Shown here: positions 8,589 to 21,500 of the stretch, piece after piece
Layout of the letters: each line of letters starts with the position of its first letter
Position numbering within the stretch: the first letter of the stretch is position 1
Source: Pseudooceanicola nanhaiensis DSM 18065
GTDB lineage: Bacteria > Pseudomonadota > Alphaproteobacteria > Rhodobacterales > Rhodobacteraceae
NCBI RefSeq assembly: GCF_000688295.1
Contig: NZ_JHZF01000015.1
Coordinates: forward strand, 124,001 to 188,000
Length of the DNA stretch: 64,000 nt
Direction: 5' to 3'
Translations under genes and position numbers: made by a program
Notes under the pieces: model-generated
Databases searched by the model: none
Seen by the model: only the letters and a program-made list of their open reading frames with translations
What the model was told of the DNA's origin: nothing

Positions 8589-9584
8589 TCAGCGGCGCCC
8601 CGCGTAGTAGGCCGCGAGGGCGGCGATGTCGTCGTCCGTCAGCTCCTGGGCGGCGGCCGACATGAGCTTGTCGTGCGCGTAGGTCCCGTCGCGCCAGAGG
8701 CGGAGCTGCTGATCCAGGAAGGCCCGGGTCTGACCGTCGAGCACGGGACCCTTCCGCGGTTCCGCCCCTTCGTGGCAGGCGGCGCAGGCCGGAACCTCGC
8801 GCGTGCCCGCCTGCGCCAGTTCCGCGCCCTCGGCGGTGTCCGCGCCGGTCGCCGCGGAGACGTCCTCCGGCCCCTCGGCCGAAGCGAAATACGCGGCGAG
8901 CTCGGCATGCGCCGCCTTGGGCACGAGGCTCACGGCCTGCGCCATGATCCCGCTCGGGCGGGTGCCATCGGCGTAGGCCCGCAACTGGGCGGCAAGGTAG
9001 CCCGGATCCTGCAGGTCGAGCCGCGGCACCCGGCCGCCGACGCGCCCGTGGCAGGTGGCGCAATAGGCGCGGGCCTCGCCCTCCGGCCCGTCGGTCGGCA
9101 GATCGCCCGCCGTGCCCTCGCGCAGCGCGACAAGGTAGGCGACGACCGCCCAGACCTCGTCCCCGCGGTGCGCGGCGGGCCAGGCGGGCATGCCGCTCAT
9201 CTTCACGCCGTTCTCGACGATCCAGTGGAGGTGGTTCGGGGCCCAGTCGCCGATCGCCTCTTCGATACGGGGCGGGACCGGGTTCATCGCCCGCATCGTC
9301 GCGCTGCGATCGGTGCCGGGGCTGGCGTGGCAGGGCGCGCAGGCGGTGGCGTAATGCCCGGCGCCGAGCGCGACGAGGTCCGGATCCGAGAGATCGGGTG
9401 CGGCCTCCATCGAGGTCGCGCGCAGTTTGACCGAATTGCGGAAGGTGGTGTGCAGGACCCAGCTCACCCCGGGCATGTGCCCGACCTGCGCCGAGACGTT
9501 GTAGAGCCCCAGCCCGACCACCGCCGCGGCCCCGAGAAGACCGAGCAGGGCAAGCGCCGCCAGCGTCTGGATCATCCGTCTCAT
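8589..9584 (-). CDS. Triheme c-type cytochrome
   Basis: A 331-residue exported electron carrier. One N-terminal membrane segment (LAALALLGLLGAAAVVGLGL) anchors it with the rest in the periplasm. Three heme c motifs are visible: CAPCH, CATCH and CAACH, each in its own cytochrome c-like domain. MPAW and SGIM segments supply likely axial Met ligands. It is the last gene of the oxidase operon and overlaps the ctaG stop by ATGA. The context suggests it delivers electrons to the oxidase, whose subunit II has a further heme c. Triheme subunits of membrane alcohol or gluconate dehydrogenases have a similar layout, so a dehydrogenase link is an alternative. Confidence 0.85.
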   Translation of the reverse strand: MRRMIQTLAALALLGLLGAAAVVGLGLYNVSAQVGHMPGVSWVLHTTFRNSVKLRATSMEAAPDLSDPDLVALGAGHYATACAPCHASPGTDRSATMRAMNPVPPRIEEAIGDWAPNHLHWIVENGVKMSGMPAWPAAHRGDEVWAVVAYLVALREGTAGDLPTDGPEGEARAYCATCHGRVGGRVPRLDLQDPGYLAAQLRAYADGTRPSGIMAQAVSLVPKAAHAELAAYFASAEGPEDVSAATGADTAEGAELAQAGTREVPACAACHEGAEPRKGPVLDGQTRAFLDQQLRLWRDGTYAHDKLMSAAAQELTDDDIAALAAYYAGRR

Positions 9585-10168
9585 GCGCCGGCCTCCTCTT
9601 CTCGCAGCGACAGGCCGGTCAGCGCCAGCCCGGCGACGAGGTAGACCGGCGTGCCGATCGCGAGCATCAGCATCCCTCCGATCCGCTGGCCGTCGAGGTC
9701 GGGCGCGGTGCCGCAGACCGCCGCATAGAGATCCCGCGGGGCCATCACGATCAGCGCCCCGAGCAGGGTCATGTGCATGGAGGTCAGCAGCAGCCCGCCC
9801 GCCCCCGCAAGCGGCCGGTCGGCGCGCAGGCAGCCGGCCCAGACCAGCAGGCCGACGGCGAGGAAGCTCGCCTGTTCCGCGAAAAAGCCCATGGGCGCGG
9901 TCCGGCCGAGCCCGTGCGCGGCGGGCAGGTGCCAGCCCCAGACCACGATGAACTCTGCCACCGCGGCCATCAGGGGCGGCACCGCCAGCCATGTCACGGC
10001 CCCCGGCAGGCCCAGCACGATCAGCGGCGCGGCCAGGGCTACGAGCGTCATGTGCCGCAGCATGTGGGCGGCGAAGACGGGCATGACCGCCTCGAGCGGC
10101 AGCAGCCAGATCAGCGCCAGCAGCCCGAGCCCGGGCAGCAGGAAGGCGGGCCTCACCGCGGCGGTCAT
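9581..10168 (-). CDS. ctaG: Cytochrome c oxidase assembly protein, CtaG (caa3 type)
   Basis: Integral membrane protein of 195 residues with five or six hydrophobic segments and His/Met-rich loops (AAHMLRHMT and SMHMTLLGA) typical of the caa3_CtaG family. Members of this family are needed for copper loading or assembly of caa3-type oxidases. It is distinct from the Cox11-type CtaG. The start at MTAAVRP overlaps the stop of the preceding gene by ATGA. Its place directly behind the fused oxidase subunit gene supports the role. Confidence 0.85.
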   Translation of the reverse strand: MTAAVRPAFLLPGLGLLALIWLLPLEAVMPVFAAHMLRHMTLVALAAPLIVLGLPGAVTWLAVPPLMAAVAEFIVVWGWHLPAAHGLGRTAPMGFFAEQASFLAVGLLVWAGCLRADRPLAGAGGLLLTSMHMTLLGALIVMAPRDLYAAVCGTAPDLDGQRIGGMLMLAIGTPVYLVAGLALTGLSLREEEAGA

Positions 10169-10563
10169 CGGCAGCCCTCCAGCAGCAGCAGCGGCAATGT
10201 GACGAAGACGACGCCGATGAACGAGATGACCGCCAGCAGGAAGCCCGCATGGCCGAGGAAATGATGCCGGTCCTCGGCGTCGCCCCTCGGGTTGACGATG
10301 CGCCCGGTGCTGCGCGGGCTCCACTGGGCGTAGGCGCGCCAGCCGATCAGGGCGATCACGGCGAGCGCCAGGACGCTCATCCCGATCAGGCCGTGCCGGA
10401 CGGTCCCGACCGGCCAGCCCTTGGCGCAGCCGGTGGCGAAGAGCGTGTAGCAGAGCAGGAAATGCCCTGCCCATGTGGCCGGGGCGAAGGTGATGCGCCA
10501 GAGGCTGCCGGCCTCGGCCGCGAACTCGGCGCTGTCCTTCTCGGGGGTGTGGCGGTCGGTCAT
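10165..10563 (-). CDS. Small membrane protein of the oxidase operon
   Basis: A 132-residue protein with about three membrane segments (around FAPATWAGHFLLCYTLFA, GMSVLALAVIALIGW and AGFLLAVISFIGVVFVTLPL). It has no motif I can name. It is coupled by ATGA to the fused subunit I/III gene before it and to ctaG after it. The position suggests an accessory or assembly part of the oxidase. It could correspond to a small subunit of the complex. Confidence 0.75.
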   Translation of the reverse strand: MTDRHTPEKDSAEFAAEAGSLWRITFAPATWAGHFLLCYTLFATGCAKGWPVGTVRHGLIGMSVLALAVIALIGWRAYAQWSPRSTGRIVNPRGDAEDRHHFLGHAGFLLAVISFIGVVFVTLPLLLLEGCR

Positions 10564-13133
10564 AGCAGCCTCGGGGCCAGGCCCAGGACGGCGCAGGCGA
10601 CCAGCGCGGCCAGGGCGTGGAAATGCCAGAAGAGCGTGCTGTTCCACAGATCGGCATCATAGCGCGGCGTCAGCTTGCCGAAGATCGACCCGGCCAGGCA
10701 ATAGGCCTGCATGATCACCGCCACGATGGAATGGGCGACGACCCAGACCGCGATGGCCCAGAGGATCGCCGGGTAGACGTGGCTGGTCGGCGCCAGCGTC
10801 CAGACCGATCCCAGAAGCGCGGCCGAGGCCGCAATCGCCAGCAGCGGGCCGAGCCCGAGGCCGAGCCGCGCCGCCCCGACCGCGCCGCGGCGGTTCAGTT
10901 CGCGCGCGCCGATGGTCATCGCCCAGGACAGGGCGAACCCGGCGCAGGCGAGCGCGACGAGGGTGCCGTCGGCATGGGCGGCGCCGTCGGGCGGGAAGTC
11001 GGGGCGGGCGGTCCAGTAGAAGAAGAAGCCGAAGATCACCGAGGCGAAGGCGGTCGCGTCGCCCAGCATGGTGATCCAGATCGCCCACCACCCGGCCGAG
11101 GCGGGCCCCGAGGCATAGGTCGGCAGCCGCAGGCCGAGGCCCACGTCCTTCGTCTCGTCCTCGGGCGGGCGCGCGGTGTCGCGCCAGAGCCACCAGATGA
11201 TGCAGGCGACGGCAAGGATGCCGCTGACGATGGCGGGCGGATACCAGTGGAAGGTCGGGAAGATGAAGGCCCCGCCGGTGAAGAACGCCGCAAGGTGGGT
11301 GATCCAGGTGGGGCCGGTGACGCGCTGGACCTGCACCGGCTCGGCATCGATGACCGAGGTGAGCAGCGTCTCGCGTCTGCCCTCTTCCGCGTCGGGCAGG
11401 TAGTAGCGCCCGCTGTCCATCCGCGCGAGCATCCCGGGCTGGTCCCAGAGCGGATAGCGCGTGGTCACATGCGGGATGGAACGGACCCCCCAGCTTTCCC
11501 CGGGCACGTCGTGGGACCATTCCAGCGTGCCGGCGTCCCAGGGATTGCGCGGGATCTGCGGCTGGCGCCCCTTCGGCCGGACGATGTCCCAGGCCAGCAC
11601 CGCGAAGCCCGCGGCGATGACGAAGGCGCCGACGGTCGAGATCATGTTCAGCCCGTCCCAGCCCAGCCCGGCGGGGTAGGCGTAGATCCGGCGCGGCATC
11701 CCGAAGAGCCCGGTCAGGTGCATCGGCAGGAAGCAGAGGTTGAAGCCCGAGAAGGTGAGCCAGAAGCTCCACCGCCCGAGGCGTTCCGAGAGCAGCTTCT
11801 TCCGGAAGAACGGGAAGAAGTAATAGACCCCCGCGACGACCGGGAAGATCATCCCGCCGAACAGCGTGTAATGCAGGTGCGCCACGACGAAGTAGCTGTC
11901 GTGCGCCTGGAAATCGAAGGGCGCGAGCGCCAGCATCACGCCCGTCAGCCCGCCCATGGTGAAGATCGCCAGCGCCCCGGTGATCCAGAGCATCGGCAGC
12001 GTCACCCGGACCTTGCCCAGCATCAGCGTGGCGAGGAAGGCGAAGAGCTGGATACCCGTGGGGATCACCACCGCCTCGGACGCGGCCGAGAAGAAGCCGA
12101 GCGAGATCGACGGCAGGCCGGTCGCGAACATGTGGTGCACCCAGAGCCCGAAGCTCAGGAACCCGGTCCCGACGGCCGAGAGCACGATCCACGAATAGCC
12201 CACGATGGGCCGCCGGGCGACGGTGGGGATGATCATCGCGGCGATGGCGATGGAGGGCAGGAAGATGATGTAGACCTCCGGATGACCGAAGATCCAGAAC
12301 AGGTGCTGCCAGAGCATCGGGTCGCCGCCGCGCTCGGGATCGAAGAAGGGCCAGTCGAAGGAGCGCTCCAGCTCGAACAGGAAATCGCCAGCGATCAGCG
12401 GCGGGAAGGCGAAGAGGATCATCCCCCCGACGACCAGCACGTACCAGGCATAGAGCGGCATCACGTTCACCCGCATCCCCGGGGGTCTGCATTTCAGCGT
12501 GCCGACGATCAGCTCGACCGCGGCGGCGATCGAGGCGACCTCGATGAAGGACAGCCCGAGCAGCCAGATGTCGCTGCCCATCCCCTCGTCCTTGGTGGCG
12601 AGCGGCGGATACATGAACCAGCCGCTGCGCGGCGCGACGTCGAAGAAGATCGAGCCGATGACGAAGACGCCGCCGATCAGGAAGCACCAGTAGCCATAGG
12701 CCGAGAGCCGCGGGAAGGGCATGTCGCGGGCCCCCAGCAGACCCGGCAGCAGCAGGATCGAGATCGCCTCGAACAGCGGCACGGAGAACAGGAACATCAT
12801 CGCCGAGCCGTGCATCGTGAACAGCTGGTTGAACCGGTCGGCCGAGATCAGGTCGTTCTCGGGCACCGCCAGCTGCAGCCGGATGATCAGCGCCATGATG
12901 CCCGCCATCAGCATGAAGACGAAGGCCGTCATGCAGTACCAGACGCCCACCTCGGTGTTGTTGACCGCGGACCAGTAGCGCCAGCCTTTCGGGGCCGCCC
13001 ATGCCGCCCGGAGCCGCTCGGCCTGTGCGCGCTGCAGCTCGGCCGGGACGGGTTCGGCCAGCATCGCCTCGGTCGGGGGATAGGTCCCCTCGGCGGCCGG
13101 GATCCCGGAGCGGGTGGCGCGCGTTTCGGTCAT
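10560..13133 (-). CDS. Cytochrome c oxidase, fused subunits I and III
   Basis: An 857-residue heme-copper oxidase polypeptide. Residues 1 to about 600 are subunit I; the C-terminal part from about 620 is a subunit III-like bundle. The active-site cross-link motif HPEVY has Glu286 and Tyr288. The CuB histidine pair is in WVHHMF, and the heme ligand region is HDSYFVVAHLHY. An Asp that could start the D channel is in ARDMPFPRL (Asp137). At the K-channel position, where PTGIK is usual, the protein reads PTGIQ (Gln362). It reduces O2 to water and pumps protons. ATGA overlaps couple it to coxB upstream and to the small membrane gene downstream. Confidence 0.94.
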   Translation of the reverse strand: MTETRATRSGIPAAEGTYPPTEAMLAEPVPAELQRAQAERLRAAWAAPKGWRYWSAVNNTEVGVWYCMTAFVFMLMAGIMALIIRLQLAVPENDLISADRFNQLFTMHGSAMMFLFSVPLFEAISILLLPGLLGARDMPFPRLSAYGYWCFLIGGVFVIGSIFFDVAPRSGWFMYPPLATKDEGMGSDIWLLGLSFIEVASIAAAVELIVGTLKCRPPGMRVNVMPLYAWYVLVVGGMILFAFPPLIAGDFLFELERSFDWPFFDPERGGDPMLWQHLFWIFGHPEVYIIFLPSIAIAAMIIPTVARRPIVGYSWIVLSAVGTGFLSFGLWVHHMFATGLPSISLGFFSAASEAVVIPTGIQLFAFLATLMLGKVRVTLPMLWITGALAIFTMGGLTGVMLALAPFDFQAHDSYFVVAHLHYTLFGGMIFPVVAGVYYFFPFFRKKLLSERLGRWSFWLTFSGFNLCFLPMHLTGLFGMPRRIYAYPAGLGWDGLNMISTVGAFVIAAGFAVLAWDIVRPKGRQPQIPRNPWDAGTLEWSHDVPGESWGVRSIPHVTTRYPLWDQPGMLARMDSGRYYLPDAEEGRRETLLTSVIDAEPVQVQRVTGPTWITHLAAFFTGGAFIFPTFHWYPPAIVSGILAVACIIWWLWRDTARPPEDETKDVGLGLRLPTYASGPASAGWWAIWITMLGDATAFASVIFGFFFYWTARPDFPPDGAAHADGTLVALACAGFALSWAMTIGARELNRRGAVGAARLGLGLGPLLAIAASAALLGSVWTLAPTSHVYPAILWAIAVWVVAHSIVAVIMQAYCLAGSIFGKLTPRYDADLWNSTLFWHFHALAALVACAVLGLAPRLL

Positions 13134-14155
13134 TCGAGCCCTTTCAGGTAGGCGGCGAGGTCGGCAAGCTGCCCGTCGGAGAGATGGTCGTAGGCGGGCA
13201 TCTTCACCTCGGGTTTCAGCGCGCCCGTATGTTCCACCCAGGCGGCGAAATCGTCGAGCGTCGCGCCGATGCGGCCCGCGCCCAGGGTGAGGCGGCTGCC
13301 CACATGGGTGAGGTCGGGGCCGACCTGCCCGACGGCCTCCGTCCCGCGCACGGTATGGCAGGCACCGCAGCCTTCGGCGGCGAAGAGCGCGGCGCCGCGG
13401 CGGGCCGCGTCACCCTCGGGCGGGGTCGCGTCCCGTGCCTCGGCGGCGAGCCAGGCCTCGAAATCGTCGGGCGGCAGCACCACGGTCTCGAAGGCCATCC
13501 AGGCGTGGCTCGCGCCGCAGAACTCGGCGCATTGGCCGCGGAAGGTGCCGGTCTTCTCGGGCCGCAGGCTCACATAGGTCGTGCGGCCGGGGAACATGTC
13601 CATCTTGCCGCCGAGCGCCGGGATCCAGAACGAATGGATCACCTTGTGCGCGTCGAGCTCGAACCCCGTGCGGCTGCCGACGGGCAGCCGGATCTCGTTG
13701 GCGGTCACCACCGGCGCCTCCGCGCCCTTCGGCCAGTATTCCACCCGCCACCACCATTGCTCGCCCGTCACCTTCACCCGCAGGCCGTCGTCCGGCGCAC
13801 GCTGGTCGGGCAGCATCGTCAGCGACCACACCAGCAGCGTCGCAAGGATCACCGTCGGCAGCACGATGCCCCCGCCGATCAGCAGCGGCCGGACAAGCCG
13901 GTCGGGAAAGGCGCCCGGCGCCACGCGCGAGAGGTAGAAGAAGAGCCCGTTCATCCCCAGCCAGAGCACGACCGCCCCGGCGAGCATCACCCAGAAGAGC
14001 GTCGCGATGGCCGCGGCATCCTCGCCCGCGACATTCAGCGTCGACTGGCGGTCTCCGCAGGCGGAGAGGGTCGTGCAAAGGAGAAAGACTGCGAAGATCG
14101 CACGGCTCGGACCCCCCCGGCCAATTGTGACAGGATCACGCGACATTGCAGTCAT
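13130..14155 (-). CDS. coxB: Cytochrome c oxidase subunit II with C-terminal heme c domain
   Basis: A 341-residue subunit that receives electrons in the periplasm. A lipoprotein signal ends at LSAC (Cys33). Two membrane helices follow. The CuA site is complete: the His in HSFWIPALGGKMD and the run CAEFCGASHAWM. A cytochrome c domain with CGACH and a likely Met ligand (VKMPAYDHL) is fused at the C-terminus, so this is a caa3-type oxidase. Starts at 14155 or 14146 are both possible; an AAGG about 11 bases upstream favours 14155. It is the first gene of a five-gene coupled operon. Confidence 0.93.
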   Translation of the reverse strand: MTAMSRDPVTIGRGGPSRAIFAVFLLCTTLSACGDRQSTLNVAGEDAAAIATLFWVMLAGAVVLWLGMNGLFFYLSRVAPGAFPDRLVRPLLIGGGIVLPTVILATLLVWSLTMLPDQRAPDDGLRVKVTGEQWWWRVEYWPKGAEAPVVTANEIRLPVGSRTGFELDAHKVIHSFWIPALGGKMDMFPGRTTYVSLRPEKTGTFRGQCAEFCGASHAWMAFETVVLPPDDFEAWLAAEARDATPPEGDAARRGAALFAAEGCGACHTVRGTEAVGQVGPDLTHVGSRLTLGAGRIGATLDDFAAWVEHTGALKPEVKMPAYDHLSDGQLADLAAYLKGLE

Positions 14156-14215
14156 GGAGAGGTAACGCCTTCGTGAGCCTCTCGTTCCCTCGCGACGCAC
14201 GGAATTTTCCCGAGG

Positions 14216-15592
14216 TCACGCGACCGCCCGTGCCTCCTCCGCGGCGAGCGATTTCGGATAGCGGATGAAGAGGATCGCGGGATGCGTCAGCCCCGCGCGG
14301 CGGATCGTCTCGGACATCGTGCCGAGCGTGGCCGAGGCATGCCCTTCGCGCGCGGTGCTGACCGAGGCCACGATGTCGACCGGGCAGGCGGCGGGCATGC
14401 CGGCGGCGCGCAGCTCGGCCTCGATCTCGGCGGCGCGGGCCACGCCCATGTAGACGGCGATGGCGGTGCCGGGCCGGGCGAGGGCGCCAAGGTCCGGCGC
14501 GGCGTCGCCGGGGCGGCAGGTGCCCGTGGTCAGGACGAAGCTGTCCGTCTCGCCCCGCTCTGTCAGCGGTCGCCGCAGCCGCGCCGCCGCGGCGGAGGCC
14601 GCGGTGATGCCCGGCACGACCTCGACCTCGATCCCCGCCGCCTCGGCCGCCGCGATCTCTTCCGAGGCGCGGCCGAAGACCGAGGGGTCGCCGGATTTCA
14701 GTCGCACCACGCGGCGGCCCCGAAGCGCCTCGGCGACGATCAGCCGGTCGATGCGGTCCTGCGGCCAGGCGCAGGCGCCGACCTCCTTGCCGACGTCCAC
14801 CCGGTCCGCGTCGCGCCGGGCAAGCTCCAACACCTCGGGATCGACGAGCCTGTCGTAGAAGATGACGTCGGCCTGCTGCATCCGCTGCACGGCGCGCAGC
14901 GTGAGCAGGTCGCGGGCGCCCGGGCCCGCGCCGACCAGCGCGATGTGCCCCCGCGCGGCGGGGGCACGACCCTCCGCGATCGCCGCCTTGAGCATCTCGG
15001 CCGCCGCGCGTTCGCGGCCGTCGAGATGGGCGCGGAACGCCTCGCCGGTGAAGGCCCATTCCCAGAACCCCCGCCGCTGCGCGCGCGGGATCCGCTCGGC
15101 CACGGCGTCGCGCAGTCGTCCGGCGAGCGCGGCGAAACCGCCGAGGCGCGGCGACAGCATCGCCTCGACCTCGGTCTTGATCGCGCGGCCCAGCACCGGG
15201 GCGGCGCCCTCGGTCCCGATCGCCACGACCACCGGGTCGCGGTCCACGATCGAGGGGGTGAACGCGTCGCAGAGATCCGGCCGGTCGATGACATTCACCA
15301 CCGCGCCCGCGGCCCGGGCCATCCCGGCGAGCCGCCTGTCCCGCGCGGCGCAGCCGGTCGCGATGAAGGTGAGCGCGGTGTTGGCGAAGGTCTCGGCCCC
15401 GTTCTCCGCCGCCTGCCGCGCCCGCCCCGAGGCGACAAGCGCGGCCAGCTCGGGATCGAGCCTGTCGGCCAGCACGACGATCTCGGCGCTGGTCTTCAGC
15501 ACCAGCCGGGCCTTGCGCGCGGCCTCTTCTCCGCCGCCGCAGATCACCACGCGCCGGCCGTCCATCCTGAGGAACATCGGGAAGGTCTTCAT
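14216..15592 (-). CDS. cysG: Siroheme synthase (multifunctional CysG)
   Basis: A 458-residue enzyme that makes siroheme from uroporphyrinogen III. The N-terminal part has a Rossmann motif (VVICGGGEEAARKARLVL) and acts as precorrin-2 dehydrogenase and sirohydrochlorin ferrochelatase. The C-terminal SUMT part begins at LVGAGPGARDLLTLRA and contains DVIFYDRLV, RLKSGDPSVFGR and VPGITAASAAAA. The start at MKTFPMFL has GAGAGG upstream. Siroheme serves sulfite and assimilatory nitrite reductases, neither of which is in this window. It is followed on the same strand by the oxidase operon after a 60-base gap, so partial co-transcription is possible. Confidence 0.95.
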   Translation of the reverse strand: MKTFPMFLRMDGRRVVICGGGEEAARKARLVLKTSAEIVVLADRLDPELAALVASGRARQAAENGAETFANTALTFIATGCAARDRRLAGMARAAGAVVNVIDRPDLCDAFTPSIVDRDPVVVAIGTEGAAPVLGRAIKTEVEAMLSPRLGGFAALAGRLRDAVAERIPRAQRRGFWEWAFTGEAFRAHLDGRERAAAEMLKAAIAEGRAPAARGHIALVGAGPGARDLLTLRAVQRMQQADVIFYDRLVDPEVLELARRDADRVDVGKEVGACAWPQDRIDRLIVAEALRGRRVVRLKSGDPSVFGRASEEIAAAEAAGIEVEVVPGITAASAAAARLRRPLTERGETDSFVLTTGTCRPGDAAPDLGALARPGTAIAVYMGVARAAEIEAELRAAGMPAACPVDIVASVSTAREGHASATLGTMSETIRRAGLTHPAILFIRYPKSLAAEEARAVA

Positions 15593-18248
<2,656 letters not shown>

Positions 18249-18291
18249 GCCCGGGGCGGGGGGACCCGCCCTGCTTTCCGATGGATGGGAG

Positions 18292-18320
18292 CGCCCCTGC
18301 GGGAAACCGCGGGGGCGTTT
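18292..18320 (+). terminator. Rho-independent terminator of katG
   Basis: An 11-base-pair stem (18292-18302 with 18307-18317, one G-U pair) around a GAAA loop, followed by TTT. It starts 43 bases after the katG stop. Confidence 0.7.
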
Positions 18321-18530
18321 CCGGTTCGGGCGGTTCCCGGTCGTGCCCGTGGCTCGGGAAAACGCCCGCAGGGTGCCGGAGAGGAACCCGCGATTGACCG
18401 GAGCGCGTCGGGCTGACGACGCGGGCGCCGCTGTCGCACGAAAGGCCGCCGTGGCCGCCTTTCGCCGCGAGGCATTATCGTCAGGCCGCGCCATCCCCCT
18501 GTGCGGTCCCCGCGCGGGAGGGGAACGCGG

Positions 18531-21500
18531 CTAGTCCGGCCCGCCACCGCCCAGGTAGATCGCCTCCGCCCGCCTGCTGTCGCGGAAGTCGAAGAGCGAC
18601 GGCCGCTGCAAATAGGCGTCCTGCCGCGGAGCCTCGGCCTCTCCGGTCACCACGGCGAGGTTGATCCCGCCCCGCGTGGCCGGGGTGAAACTGCCCTCGG
18701 TGATCTCGGCATAGAGCGCGGGCACCCGGGCTTCGGCGAAATGCAGCATCTCGGCGAGGGTGAGGCGGCCGTCCTCGGGCGCCCTGTCCGCGGCGCCGTC
18801 CTCGATCCCCTCGCGGAACATGGCGTAGCTCAGCGCACCGTGGCGCAGCACGGCGCTTTCCAGCGCGACCCCCTCCGCCTGGCTGGCGGTCAGCACCCGC
18901 ATCCCCTTGTCATAGGCCAGCTGGCCAAGGCCGCGGCTGCCCATCGGGCCGGGCTTGAACGCCAGCCCCTCGACCGAGGCGGCGGAGTTGCAGGCGTCGA
19001 TCACGAGCACCAGGTCCTCGGCCTGGATCCGGCGGAAGAGCCGCGCGAGCCTCTCGCTGTCGAGCGTGCGGGACAGGAGCCGCGCATCGACCGTCCGGCC
19101 CGTGCCGGGGCCGATGTCCTGCGGGAAGAGGTGGAAGCGCCCGTCGGGGGCGGCGAACCCGTGACCGGCGAAGAAGAGGTAGACCAGATCGTCCGGCCGC
19201 GCCTGCGCCAGCGCCGATGCTCCGGGGATACGGGCGAGATCGGCTTCGGGCACCGCGTCCCCGGCGAGCCGGCGCAGGACGGCCTCGATCGAGGCACGGT
19301 CGGCCTCGGCCCGGCCGAGGCGGCGGGACGAAAGCAGCGTCACCGGGACCACCCGGTCGAAGCCCGCACCCAGCCGGCCCGCCAGCGCCTCGGCCGAGAG
19401 GGCGGCATCGGCGGTGGCATAGCCGAGGTCCCAGGAGGGGTTCTCGTGGCTGTCGACGCCGATCGAGATGACATAGGCCGTCCGCGGCGCCGCCGCGCCC
19501 GCATCGGGCCGGTGCTGGCGGCGGATCGTGGCGCTCTTGATGCCGTCGGCGTTGAAGCCGTAGGCGCTGAAGTCCACGGGCGCGCCGCCCTCGGGGACGA
19601 GGATGCCGCCGAAGGTCACGCTCCGCGCGCTCTCCGCGTCGCCCGCGGGGATCAGGACGCCCTCCGTCTGGCCGACGAGCTGCCCGTCGCGGAAGAGCTT
19701 CACGGCCGAGACGCCGCCCGCCGCCTCGCCCGCGCCGCCCGCCCGCAGGCTCAGGCGGACGCGGAGCGCGCCGGGCGTCTCCGGATCGGGAGTGATCGCG
19801 TCGAAGGCGACCAGCGGCTGCGCGCGGTTCAGATCCTCGATCGGGGGCAGCGTCTGGAAGGTCTCGCCCGCGAGCAGGCGGGGCAGGAGCGCGGGTTCGA
19901 AATATTCACGGAAGAACAGCTCGATCGGCAGGGCCTCGCGCGGGGCGTCGGGCAGCACCCAGCCGAGGGCGGGCATGTCGCCCGGGTCGGAACTGTCGTA
20001 GCGCCCGTCCGGGCCGACGACGGCCCAGCCCCCGTCCGGGAACATGGCAAGCCGCGCCACCTCTGCCCCGTCGCCGCGCCAGAGGCTGACGAGGCCCGAG
20101 GTCTCGGCCACCGCGAGCAGGCCGCCGTCCGGCGAGAAGGCGACGCCTTCGGGCCCGACCGGCACGCTGTCCAGCCGGGTGATCGTCTCTGCGGCCCGGT
20201 CCCAGAGCAGGGTCCGCGGGCCCTGCGCGTCGATCAGCAGCACCCGGCGGTGATCGTCGTCGAGCCGGGCGCGTTCCGGCGCCGCGCCCACGCTGGCGGT
20301 GCCGTGGCCGGTCAGCCGGCCCGCGGTGTCGAGCTCCACGATCCGGTTGCGGCCGTCATGCGCGAGCGGGAGGGCGACGCCGCTGCGGTCGAGCGCGAGC
20401 AGGGCGGAGAGATCCGGGTCGTTGGCGAGGGCGGGGGCCGGGGTCGTCGCCCCGCTGGCAGTGTCCACGAGGAAGAGCGACGTGTGGAAGCTGTCGGTGG
20501 TCACGAAGAGCGTGCCCCCGTCGGCCGAGAACCCCAGTTGCTCCGGATTGTCCTTGAAGCTGGCGGTCCAGAGCGCCGCGCCCGTCCGGGCGTCGGCCGC
20601 GCGCAGGCGCCCCCGGCTGTGGCCGAGCAGGAGCGTGCCGTCCGGGGAAAGCATGAACGCCTCGCCGTAGTCGGGCGGGCCGGGGAGCGAGAAGCGCGCC
20701 TCGGGCTCGGTCGCTCCGGCGGCGACGGCGGCGAGGTCGAAGCGCGCGAAATGAACGCCGTCCTCCTGCATGATGTGCAGCAGGAAGGTCCGCCCGTTGG
20801 TCACCTGCGGAGATACGACGCTGCCGTAGCCGCCCGGCAGCACCTCGGCCGCCAGAGCGCGTTCCCCCTGACGGCGGCTGGCGAAGAAGGGGCGGTCGTC
20901 CCGCTCGCCCTCCTGTCCGAGGTAGACCGCCCCGTCGCCCGCCGGGATCGTCTGCGCGCGGTAGCCTCCGGGGCGCGTCCGGACGGCCTTGCCCGCGGCC
21001 ATGTCCCAATGCACCGCCCGGTTCGGCCCGTCGACGTAGAGCATTCCGCCATCCGCCGAGAAGGCGATATGCGCGGGCGCCACGGCCGCCGGCCGTGTGA
21101 CCGCCTCGAGCCGGCGGTCGGGCAGGGAAAAGGTGGCGATCTGCGGCGGCATGTCCATGCGGGCGCCGGTCTGCGCCACGGTATGGAGCCGGCCGGTCGC
21201 GGGCGCGAAGGCCACCGGCCCCGCGTTCCCGGTGCCGGGCGCGGCGGGGATCGGCGGCAGCGCGGCGGAGCGCCCGGTCTCCGTGTCGAGCGTGATCCGG
21301 CGCGGCGGGGTGTCGGGGCCTTCCATCCGCTGCGCCCCATGCACCGAAAGCAGAACTGTCCCGCCCTCCACCGGGGTGATGCGCGCGATCGGTGCGTCCG
21401 TCACCTTGAGCTGGCGGCGGACCCGCGCCTCGGACAGATCGTAGAGGACGGCCACGCCCGCCTGCGTTCCGGCGACGGCGAGCCCGGTGTCGGTCAGCGC

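Noticed and set aside
10617-13151. 844-codon open frame antisense to the oxidase subunit I/III gene
   Set aside because: Highly charged, repetitive composition; clearly a shadow of the oxidase gene.
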